From Bacteroidales bacterium UBA2939 (GTDB lineage Bacteria; Bacteroidota; Bacteroidia; Bacteroidales; P3), in assembly GCA_002349055.1 (NCBI GenBank), contig DECD01000048.1, forward strand, positions 857-7,586: a DNA stretch of 6,730 nt, given 5' to 3'. Within the stretch, counting starts at the first letter, position 1; the number at the start of each line of letters is the position of its first letter. Below the pieces are notes generated by a model, which saw nothing but the letters and a program-made list of their open reading frames with translations, did not search any database and had not been told where the DNA came from. Both the position numbers and the translations under genes were made by a program. Below, in pieces: positions 1 to 6,063 of the stretch.

Positions 1-1598
1 GGATGGATGCGCTCGCGGAACTCGGTGCCCATAGCGCTCTCGTTGCCAATCATATTGGGCCAGGTGCGACAGAGGCCCGTGGGGCGCACCGCCTCGTGGG
101 CGTTGACCATGATGTGGTGCTTGGCGGCCTCAACGATGGCGTAATGGTAGTGGTTGTTGATGGGCTGGGAGTAGTGGCCCTCGGCGAAGGGGATGATGGT
201 GCCGACATAGCCGCTCTTCACGGCGTCGTAGCCGTACTGGTTCATCAGGTTGTATGCCTTCTCCATCCAGCGCTCGTAGTTGATAGTCGAGGCGCTGCTC
301 TCGTGGTGCATGATAAGGCGGATGCCTTTCTCATGGGCGTATTTGTTCAGCGCCGGCAGGTCGAAGTCAGGATAGGGGGTGAGGAAGTCGAAGACAAAGT
401 CTTTTTGCTTGCCGTACCAGTCCTCCCAGCCGATGTTCCAGCCCTCGATGAGGAGGGCGTCGAAGCCGTGCTTGGCGGCGAAGTCGATGTAGCGGCGCAC
501 GTTGGCGTTGTTGGCACCGTGGGTGCCGTTGGGGAGGGCATGCTCGAAATCGGTCTCGCCGAGCTTCACGGAGGGGAATTCATTGGTGTAGTTCCAGGTG
601 CTCTTGCCGCTGATCATCTCCCACCACACGCCCATGTATTTCACGGGGTGAATCCAACTGACATCCTCCAGCGCGCAGGGCTCGTTGAGGTTGAGTATCA
701 GCCTCGACCGCAGCACGTCGGTGGCCTTGTCGCAGACCATCACGGTGCGCCAAGGGGTGTGACAGGGGGCCTGCATACGCCCTTTATAGCCTGCGGCATC
801 AGGGCAGAGCCACGTGCGGAAAGTAAGCGTCATGGGGTCAAGATTGAGGTGCATGGTGGGATAGTCGAGCGTGGCGGCCTCGTGGATGTTGATATAGAGT
901 CCGTCGTCGGTCTTCATCTGCAGGGCTGTCTGCACGCCGGTGCGCGAGAAAGCCGTCCACGGCCAGCCACCGTGCTCGTGGCTTTTCTCCCAGAGACTGT
1001 CGATTTGCGAGAGGCGGCTCTGGGTGTAGTTGTACTCCTGCGTGTCGTAGTCGCCTGGTATCCACCACGCCATGTGGTCGCCCGCCATCACAAACTCGGT
1101 CAGTTCCTCCTTGAACCAGAAGCAGACGAGAGCGTTGGGAGCGGGAAACTCGTAGCGGAAGCCGAGGCCGTCGTCGTAGAGGCGGAAGCGAATCTGCATG
1201 ATGGTGGGCAGGGTCTTGGAGCGTCCGTCGGCGCTCTCTACGGCACCTGCCGGCTGCTCGAGCGTCACCAGCATCTCGTTGTAATGGTTGCGGATGTTGG
1301 CCTCCTCGCCCCACACGGGCTGCCAAGTCTCGTCGAAAGAGCTGAATTCCACATCCTTGAGGACGAAGGCATGGGCGAGGTCGTCGCGCCATTCCAGCGT
1401 GAAGCCCATCTTCGACGGAAGCACCACGGCCTTGCCGTCGCGGTAGAGACTGTAATAAGGCACGCTATCTTTCAGCTCGAAGCACAGTTCCAACCGTCCG
1501 TCGGGACTTGTCAACGGCTTCAGGGTGATTGGCGAATTGGCTCGGGCGGTGACGGCTGCCGTCAGCAGCACAAATACTATTGCAAAAATCTTTCTCAT
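1..1598 (-). CDS. GH97 alpha-glucosidase, SusB-like, secreted (C-terminus beyond window)
   Basis: Glycoside hydrolase family 97 enzyme that removes glucose from alpha-gluco-oligosaccharides, probably in the periplasm. The ATG start is followed by a clear signal peptide (MRKIFAIVFVLLTAAVTARA, cleavage likely after ARA). Residues about 25-285 fit the N-terminal beta-sandwich and about 300 onward the TIM barrel, including GVWWEM (323-328). From memory of B. thetaiotaomicron SusB, its key glutamates 194, 439, 508, 526 and 532 all find partners here at a constant offset of 6: E188 (QEYNY), E433 (MHHES), E502 (NAHEA), E520 (GNES) and E526 (GTE). K461-S462-G463 stands where retaining GH97 members carry an Asp nucleophile, so this should be an inverting, calcium-dependent alpha-glucosidase rather than a retaining alpha-galactosidase. 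532 codons are visible of an expected 730 or so; the frame is open to the edge, so the missing end is not a mutation. No SusC/SusD genes are in view. Confidence 0.95.
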   Translation of the reverse strand, partial: MRKIFAIVFVLLTAAVTARANSPITLKPLTSPDGRLELCFELKDSVPYYSLYRDGKAVVLPSKMGFTLEWRDDLAHAFVLKDVEFSSFDETWQPVWGEEANIRNHYNEMLVTLEQPAGAVESADGRSKTLPTIMQIRFRLYDDGLGFRYEFPAPNALVCFWFKEELTEFVMAGDHMAWWIPGDYDTQEYNYTQSRLSQIDSLWEKSHEHGGWPWTAFSRTGVQTALQMKTDDGLYINIHEAATLDYPTMHLNLDPMTLTFRTWLCPDAAGYKGRMQAPCHTPWRTVMVCDKATDVLRSRLILNLNEPCALEDVSWIHPVKYMGVWWEMISGKSTWNYTNEFPSVKLGETDFEHALPNGTHGANNANVRRYIDFAAKHGFDALLIEGWNIGWEDWYGKQKDFVFDFLTPYPDFDLPALNKYAHEKGIRLIMHHESSASTINYERWMEKAYNLMNQYGYDAVKSGYVGTIIPFAEGHYSQPINNHYHYAIVEAAKHHIMVNAHEAVRPTGLCRTWPNMIGNESAMGTEFRERIH

Positions 1599-1617
1599 AT
1601 TTTGTCGAAAATTTAAC

Positions 1618-1631
1618 TTAACAATTGTTAA
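1618..1631. promoter_or_regulatory. 14-bp perfect palindrome upstream of GH97 gene (possible operator)
   Basis: TTAACAATTGTTAA is a perfect inverted repeat with no spacer, about 20 bp upstream of the GH97 start codon. That is a plausible position for a dimeric regulator or for overlap with the core promoter. The palindrome is seen directly; the operator role is an inference, and AT-rich palindromes of this size also arise by chance. Confidence 0.35.
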
Positions 1632-1641
1632 ATACTTTCTG

Positions 1642-1730
1642 CCTATCATCACCCTATCATAGACCTATCAACACCTACCATGGTAGGAGTTGGTAGGGAG
1701 TTGGTAAGGAGATGGTAGGTAGATGGTACG
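1642..1730. repeat. Mirrored array of 7-bp units at 10-11 bp period
   Basis: Four copies of CCTATCA/CCTACCA start at 1642, 1653, 1664 and 1674. They are followed by five copies of TGGTAGG or one-base variants starting at 1681, 1691, 1702, 1713 and 1724. The second set is the reverse complement of the first, and the spacings 11, 11, 10 | 10, 11, 11, (11) mirror exactly about 1680/1681. Positions 1642-1719 therefore form a 78-bp dyad in which 29 of 39 pairs are Watson-Crick and 3 more are G-T. The centre, CCTACCATGGTAGG (1674-1687), is a perfect 14-bp palindrome. It could extrude as a cruciform, fold in RNA, or act as helically phased binding sites; the sequence does not decide between these. 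Confidence 0.8.
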
Positions 1731-1848
1731 GGGTTCATGCTATTGGGGTACAAGTTGTTATTGACTTTGATGGCTGGTTTTCATTCCAAAAGGCGGATTG
1801 GGCCATTTCGGGAGGTGGAAGAAGGAGGTTTTAGTGTCTTAAAAATTG

Positions 1849-2199
1849 TTAAATTACATTTTTTTCTATAGTGTGAGATTTCTTCCTGGCTTTGGGTTTG
1901 GGGGCTGGGAGTTCGTCGCAGGTGGCTTTTGTGAGGGCCGAGAGGTAGTGGCGGTCGTCGACATCCTCGATGTAGAAGTGGGGTTTGGCGCCGTCGTAGG
2001 GCGGACGGAGGTCCTCGACGCGCAGCAGCCGGCGTCCCGCCTCGGTGGATTTGACATAGAAGCCGTTGTCGCAAACGAGGGCGAAAGGCTTGTCGTTGCA
2101 GTAGACGCAATAGTCGCCGAACATCTTACGGGCGGTTATCTCGCCCGCGCCGGAGCACTGGTCGAGGATGTACTGTACAAAATCTGGATTGGAGGCCAT
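1849..2199 (-). CDS. TfoX N-terminal domain protein
   Basis: A complete 116-aa protein from ATG to TAA that matches the TfoX/Sxy N-terminal domain family: an N-terminal helix (DFVQYILDQCSGAG), then ITARKMFGDYCVYCNDKPFA (21-40) containing the family's RKMFG-Y signature, then LVCDNGFYVKSTEAGRR. The C-terminal tail (about 99-114) is rich in lysine and arginine. E. coli Sxy/TfoX, a competence co-regulator with CRP, has a second C-terminal domain that is absent here; stand-alone N-domain proteins are common and mostly uncharacterised, so a competence role should not be assumed. The gene begins 69 bp after the purL stop, beyond a hairpin, so it probably has its own promoter or depends on read-through. 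The last ten codons are markedly more AT-rich than the rest. Confidence 0.88.
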   Translation of the reverse strand: MASNPDFVQYILDQCSGAGEITARKMFGDYCVYCNDKPFALVCDNGFYVKSTEAGRRLLRVEDLRPPYDGAKPHFYIEDVDDRHYLSALTKATCDELPAPKPKARKKSHTIEKNVI

Positions 2200-2221
2200 A
2201 CGGATTGCTGTTTTATAAAAT

Positions 2222-2253
2222 ACGGGGCACAGATAAGACTATCCATGCCCCGT
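2222..2253 (-). terminator. Probable rho-independent terminator of purL
   Basis: ACGGGGCA (2222-2229) and TGCCCCGT (2246-2253) form a perfect 8-bp GC-rich stem. The loop contains a further GATA/TATC pairing (2232-2235 with 2240-2243), giving a two-step hairpin. On the minus strand it starts 15 nt after the purL stop codon and is followed by ATTTTATAAAA, a modest U-rich tract. Position and shape support termination of purL. The weak U-run leaves room for partial read-through into the TfoX-like gene. Confidence 0.65.
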
Positions 2254-2268
2254 GATGATGCGATAAGA

Positions 2269-5200
2269 CTACTTGAAGTACTCGACACCGGACTCGAAGA
2301 TGCGCTGGTCGTCGCGGAAGTCGATATTCCGGGCGCTCCACTCGGTGCGGCGCTCGCTGTGGCCCATCTTGCCGAGCACACGGCCGTCGGGGCTGGTGAT
2401 GCCCTCAATAGCCATATAGCTGCCGTTCATGTTGTATTCCTCGTCCATGGTGGGGTTGCCGTTGAGGTCGCAGTACTGGGTGGCCACCTGGCCGTTCTGG
2501 AAGAGGCGGTCGAGCCACTGCTGCGGAGCCACGAAGCGACCCTCGCCGTGCGAGATGGGGATGGCATAGACGCCGCCCAGCTCGGCACCCTGCAGCCAGG
2601 GGCTGAGGTTGGAGCTGACGCGGGTGTAGGCAATCTTGCTCTGGTGGCGGCCGATGGTGTTGAAGGTCAAGGTGGGTGCATCGTCGGCCTGCGGACGAAT
2701 CTCGCCGTAGGGCACAAGGCCCAGCTTGACCAGGGCCTGGAAGCCGTTGCAGATGCCGAGCATGAGGCCGTCGCGCTTGTTGAGGAGCTCCATCACGGCC
2801 TCGGCGATGCGGGGGTTGCGGAAGACGGAGGTGATGAACTTGGCGCTGCCCTCGGGCTCGTCGCCGGCGCTGAATCCGCCGGGAATCATGACAATCTGGC
2901 TATTGTTGATGGCGCGGACGTAGGCGTCGACGCTCTCGCGAATCTGCTGGCCGTTCTGGTTGCGGAAGACGATAATCTCGCTCTCGGCGCCGGCGCGGTT
3001 GAAGGCGCGGGCGGAGTCGTACTCGCAGTTGGTGCCGGGGAAGGCGGGAATGAAGACATGCGGCTTCGCCGAAGTTGAAAGTTGAAAGTTGAAAGTTGAA
3101 AGTTTTTTGGGTGCAGAAGCTTTGAAAAGAGGGCTTTCCACTTTGCACTTTCCGCTTTCCACTTGCGCGGAGCGTGTGGGGAAGACGCTTTCGAGGGTTC
3201 CCTGCCAGGCGGCGAGGGCTTCCTCGAGGACAATCTTCTCGTTGCCGACATAGAAGGCAGCCTCATCAATAACACAGCCGATTTCCTTGCAACGGAAGGG
3301 CAAGCCCTCGGCATTTTCCACCTCGACAACGATGTTGCCGTAGTGGCGGGCGGTGAGGTCGCTTTCAACAGCAAGGCGGACGCCGAGCTTGTTGCCGAAG
3401 GCCATCTTGCTGACGGCCTCGATGATTCCGCCGTAGCCCACGACGAAGGTGCTCTTCACCTTGCCGTCGAAGATGGCACGGCGCAGGGCGGCATACTGGG
3501 CCTGCACGTCGTCGTAGACGGGCATGCCATACTGGTCCTCCTTGACATCGAGGAGCACCAGCTTGTTGCCAGCCTTCTTGAGCTCGGTGCTGACCACATG
3601 GTGCACGTCGCCAGTACCCACGGCGAAGGAGCAGAGGGTGGGCGGCACGTCGATGTCGTTGAAGGTGCCGGACATGGAGTCCTTGCCGCCGATGGCGGGC
3701 AGACGGAGGCCCATCTGGGCGTGGTAGGCACCGAGGAGGGCTGCGAAAGGCTCACCCCAGCGGTAGGGGTCGTTGCCCAGCTTCTTGAAGTATTCCTGGA
3801 AGGTGAGACGTACACGGCTGGCGTCGCCACCGGCAGCGGCAATCTTGGCCACGCTGTTGACGATGTTCCAGGCGGCGCCGTGGAAGGGGCTCCACGACAT
3901 GAGGTAGGGGTCGAGGCCGTAGGACATGAAGGTGACGAGGTCGCAGTGGCCATCGAGCAGCGGCAGCGTGGCGGCCATCACCTGGGTGGGCGACAGCTGG
4001 TATTTGCCACCATAAGGCATGAAGACGCTACGGGCACCGATGGAGCTGTCGAACATCTCCACAAGACCTTTCTGCGAGCAGACGTTGAGGTCGGCGAGGG
4101 TGGAGAACCAAATGTCTTTCAGATTATTTGGAGTATTCTGATTACTCTGAGCATTCTGAACAGGCATGCTGACGCTGACGGTGGTTTCCTGGTGGGCACC
4201 GTTGGTGTCGATGAAGCGGCGGCTGAGGTTGACAATCTCCTTGCCGCGCCAGTTGATGACCATGCGGGGCTCCTTGGTGACGGTGGCCACGACGGTGGCT
4301 TCGAGGTTTTCCTCGTCGGCATACTTCAGCATGAGGTCGACATCCTTGGGGTCGACGACGACGGCCATACGCTCCTGGCTCTCGCTGATGGCCAGCTCGG
4401 TACCGTCGAGACCGGCATATTTCTTGGGGACTTTATCGAGATTAATCTGCAGTCCGTCGGCCAGCTCGCCGATGGCCACGCTCACGCCGCCAGCACCGAA
4501 GTCATTGCACTTCTTGATGATGGAGGAGACCTCCTCGCGGCGGAACAGACGCTGAATCTTGCGCTCGGTGGGGGCGTTACCCTTCTGCACCTCGGCACCG
4601 CAAGTGGTGAGGCTCTTGGTGGTGTGGCTTTTGGAGGCACCCGTGGCACCGCCGATGCCGTCGCGGCCGGTGCGGCCGCCGAGAAGGATGATGATGTCGC
4701 CGGGGTCGGAGGTGAGACGTTTCACGGCGCGACGCGGAGCGGCGGCGATGACGGCGCCAATCTCCATGCGCTTGGCCACATAGTTGGGGTGGTACACCTC
4801 GTTGACCAAGCCGGTGGCGAGGCCAATCTGGTTGCCGTAGGAGCTGTAGCCGTGGGCGGCGGTGGTGACAATCTTGCGCTGCGGCAGCTTGCCAGGCAGG
4901 GTCTCGCTGAGAGGCTTGGTGGGGTCGGCAGCGCCGGTAACACGCATGGCCTGATAGACATAGGTGCGGCCGCTCAATGGGTCGCGGATGCAACCGCCAA
5001 GGCAGGTGGCGGCACCGCCGAAGGGTTCAATTTCGGTGGGGTGGTTGTGGGTCTCGTTCTTGAAGTTGATGAGCCACTCCTCGCGGTTGCCGTCGATGGT
5101 GACGGGCACCACGATGGAGCAGGCGTTGATTTCGTCGGAGGGCTCCTGGTCGTCGAGGATACCGGCCTTTTTGAGGCGCTTGGCGGCAAGGGTTCCGATA

Positions 5201-6027
5201 TCCATCAGGCAGACGAACTTGTCGGTACGGCCGGCATACTGCTCCCTGTGGTCGGCGAGGTACTGCTGGAAGGCGCCCTCGATGAGGGGCTTATAGAAGC
5301 CGTCGTCGAACTTCACATCCTTCAGCTCGGTGGCGAAGGTGGTGTGGCGGCAGTGGTCGCTCCAGTAGGTGTCGAGCACGCGGATTTCGGTCATCGTGGG
5401 GTCGCGGTGCTCCTCGTCGTGGAAGTAGCGCTGGATGTGTTTGAAGTCGGCGAAGGTCATTGCGAGGCCGAGGCCGTCGTAGAGTTCCTTGAGCTTGGCT
5501 TCGGCCATATCCTTAAAGCCGTCGAAAATGATGACGTCAGCGGGCTCGTCGAAGTGGTCCTCGAGGGTGGCGGGCTTGGGCTCGTCGGTGACGCGGCTGT
5601 CGACGGGGTTTACGCAGTGCTTGATGATCATATTTCTAGCTTCACTAGTCAAACTAGTCTTACTAGAAATCACATAGGTGGTGGCACTTTTTATAATGGG
5701 TTCCTCGCTGTCGTTGAGCAGCTTGACGCACTGCTCGGCGCTATCGGCGCGCTGGTCGAACTGGCCGGGGAGATACTCCACCGTGAAGTAGAAGTCGTCG
5801 GCTTTATGCGGAAACTCCTCGTCGTAGATGTCGTCCACCGGAGGTTCGGAAAAGACAGTCTGCTTGGCCTGTGCAAAGGTGGCGTCGCTGACGTTCTCCA
5901 CGTCGTAGCGTATCAGCACACGAACCTCCTCGGCCTCAATGCCGAGGTATTCGCTCATTTCGTCCTTCAACTCCTTGGCCTTGACGGCAAAAGGAGCCTT
6001 CTTCTCAACAAAGATTCTTCTAACCAT
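2269..6027 (-). CDS. purL: Phosphoribosylformylglycinamidine (FGAM) synthase, fused PurL-PurQ type
   Basis: Catalyses step 4 of de novo purine synthesis in the cytoplasm: FGAR + glutamine + ATP gives FGAM. The 1252-aa protein fuses a PurS-like N-terminus (from about residue 1, MVRRIFVEKK), two AIR-synthase-like halves (about 165-600 and 640-945) and a glutaminase domain (about 988-1252). Visible motifs are SDHCRH (D224, H225, H228), ETHNHP (325-330), DFGAGG (509-514), GGKDSM (780-785), the nucleophile C1093 in GICNG, and H1223/E1225 in GHSERR, which complete the Cys-His-Glu triad. The N-terminus and motif wording fit the shorter 'clade II' form (TIGR01857), not the roughly 1290-aa E. coli form. 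I chose ATG 6027 over an in-frame TTG at 6042 because the extra codons come from an intergenic repeat and the family begins MVxR. It lies 25 bp downstream of the acyltransferase gene, so co-transcription is likely. Oddly, short-period repeats encode residues about 119-132, 623-636 and 956-986. The frame is intact throughout. Confidence 0.97.
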   Translation of the reverse strand: MVRRIFVEKKAPFAVKAKELKDEMSEYLGIEAEEVRVLIRYDVENVSDATFAQAKQTVFSEPPVDDIYDEEFPHKADDFYFTVEYLPGQFDQRADSAEQCVKLLNDSEEPIIKSATTYVISSKTSLTSEARNMIIKHCVNPVDSRVTDEPKPATLEDHFDEPADVIIFDGFKDMAEAKLKELYDGLGLAMTFADFKHIQRYFHDEEHRDPTMTEIRVLDTYWSDHCRHTTFATELKDVKFDDGFYKPLIEGAFQQYLADHREQYAGRTDKFVCLMDIGTLAAKRLKKAGILDDQEPSDEINACSIVVPVTIDGNREEWLINFKNETHNHPTEIEPFGGAATCLGGCIRDPLSGRTYVYQAMRVTGAADPTKPLSETLPGKLPQRKIVTTAAHGYSSYGNQIGLATGLVNEVYHPNYVAKRMEIGAVIAAAPRRAVKRLTSDPGDIIILLGGRTGRDGIGGATGASKSHTTKSLTTCGAEVQKGNAPTERKIQRLFRREEVSSIIKKCNDFGAGGVSVAIGELADGLQINLDKVPKKYAGLDGTELAISESQERMAVVVDPKDVDLMLKYADEENLEATVVATVTKEPRMVINWRGKEIVNLSRRFIDTNGAHQETTVSVSMPVQNAQSNQNTPNNLKDIWFSTLADLNVCSQKGLVEMFDSSIGARSVFMPYGGKYQLSPTQVMAATLPLLDGHCDLVTFMSYGLDPYLMSWSPFHGAAWNIVNSVAKIAAAGGDASRVRLTFQEYFKKLGNDPYRWGEPFAALLGAYHAQMGLRLPAIGGKDSMSGTFNDIDVPPTLCSFAVGTGDVHHVVSTELKKAGNKLVLLDVKEDQYGMPVYDDVQAQYAALRRAIFDGKVKSTFVVGYGGIIEAVSKMAFGNKLGVRLAVESDLTARHYGNIVVEVENAEGLPFRCKEIGCVIDEAAFYVGNEKIVLEEALAAWQGTLESVFPTRSAQVESGKCKVESPLFKASAPKKLSTFNFQLSTSAKPHVFIPAFPGTNCEYDSARAFNRAGAESEIIVFRNQNGQQIRESVDAYVRAINNSQIVMIPGGFSAGDEPEGSAKFITSVFRNPRIAEAVMELLNKRDGLMLGICNGFQALVKLGLVPYGEIRPQADDAPTLTFNTIGRHQSKIAYTRVSSNLSPWLQGAELGGVYAIPISHGEGRFVAPQQWLDRLFQNGQVATQYCDLNGNPTMDEEYNMNGSYMAIEGITSPDGRVLGKMGHSERRTEWSARNIDFRDDQRIFESGVEYFK
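3072..3164. repeat. Inverted pair of 7-bp tandem arrays inside purL linker
   Basis: Four AGTTGAA units (3073-3100, plus a partial copy to 3104) face four CTTTCCA-type units (3134-3161: CTTTCCA, CTTTGCA, CTTTCCG, CTTTCCA). The arms 3072-3104 and 3132-3164 are inverted repeats with 25 of 33 positions matching and a 27-nt spacer. The segment is translated in frame as the linker between the synthase and glutaminase domains (about 956-986, containing KLSTFNFQLSTS). Because 7 is not a multiple of 3, the peptide pattern repeats only every 21 nt. Confidence 0.88.
4125..4160. repeat. 9-bp tandem array inside purL (NATTCTGAN type)
   Basis: Four adjacent 9-mers, TATTTGGAG, TATTCTGAT, TACTCTGAG and CATTCTGAA, cover the segment, and CTTTCAGAT (4116-4124) may be a decayed fifth copy. 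Nine is a multiple of 3, so the frame is kept. On the coding strand it gives an Asn/Gln-rich stretch, QNAQSNQNTPNN (624-635), in the connector between the two AIR-synthase-like halves, with AAT, ACT and AGT codons unlike the GC-rich codons on either side. Confidence 0.75.
5636..5666. repeat. CTAG array with exact 9-bp period inside purL
   Basis: CTAG occurs at 5636, 5645, 5654 and 5663, spaced exactly 9 bp, with variable 5-bp fillers (cttca, tcaaa, tctta). It is translated in frame as residues about 121-131 (SSKTSLTSEAR) near the end of the PurS-like N-terminal region. The codons TCT, AGT, ACT, TTG, GCT and AGA contrast with the GC-ending codons around it. From memory of the family, the segment replaces a loop of about the same length rather than adding much to it. 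Confidence 0.85.
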
Positions 6028-6035
6028 ATTTCTAT

Positions 6036-6063
6036 TTTTCAATTATCAATTCTCAATTTTCAA
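6036..6063. repeat. 7-bp tandem array at acyltransferase/purL junction
   Basis: Four adjacent units of TTNTCAA (TTTTCAA, TTATCAA, TTCTCAA, TTTTCAA) fill most of the gap between the two genes and extend into the acyltransferase 3' end, where they provide its TGA stop (6053-6055) and final codons. The unit resembles the TTGAAAG array inside purL but lies in the opposite orientation. Confidence 0.85.

Larger units (their letters stand above)
1599..1848. other. Intergenic region with GH97 leader and repeat array
   Basis: This 250-bp gap lies between the TfoX-like stop and the GH97 start. It has no convincing coding frame. It holds a mirrored repeat array (1642-1730), a 14-bp palindrome (1618-1631) next to the GH97 gene, and an 11-bp sequence, AATTGTTAAAT, present at both ends (1623-1633 and 1844-1854). 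The GH97 promoter should be here, but I found no good match to the Bacteroidetes TTTG / TAnnTTTG pair. I also found no convincing T-tailed terminator for the TfoX-like gene. Confidence 0.6.

Noticed and set aside
838..1392. Minus-strand open frame of 184 codons within the GH97 gene
   Set aside because: It is out of frame with the GH97 protein, rich in Arg/Pro/His, and has no domain features.
3..1616. Plus-strand open frame of 537 codons opposite the GH97 gene
   Set aside because: It is antisense to a clear GH97 coding frame with signal peptide and catalytic glutamates, and it shows no recognisable domain.
1642..1730. CRISPR array
   Set aside because: Units are 7 bp with 3-4 bp fillers, half are inverted, and there are no spacer-sized unique segments or cas genes. 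The same applies to the arrays in purL.
2232..2271. 10-bp direct repeat GATAAGACTA at 2232-2241 and 2262-2271
   Set aside because: One copy forms part of the terminator loop and the other overlaps the purL stop. With two short copies and no further structure, chance or local duplication explains it.
1846..3078. Plus-strand open frame of 410 codons over the TfoX-like gene and purL 3' end
   Set aside because: It crosses two real minus-strand genes and a terminator hairpin, and its composition is that of an antisense shadow.
6028..6042. In-frame TTG start extending purL by five residues
   Set aside because: The extra codons derive from the 7-bp repeat array, and PurL proteins of this type begin at the MVxR methionine encoded at 6027.
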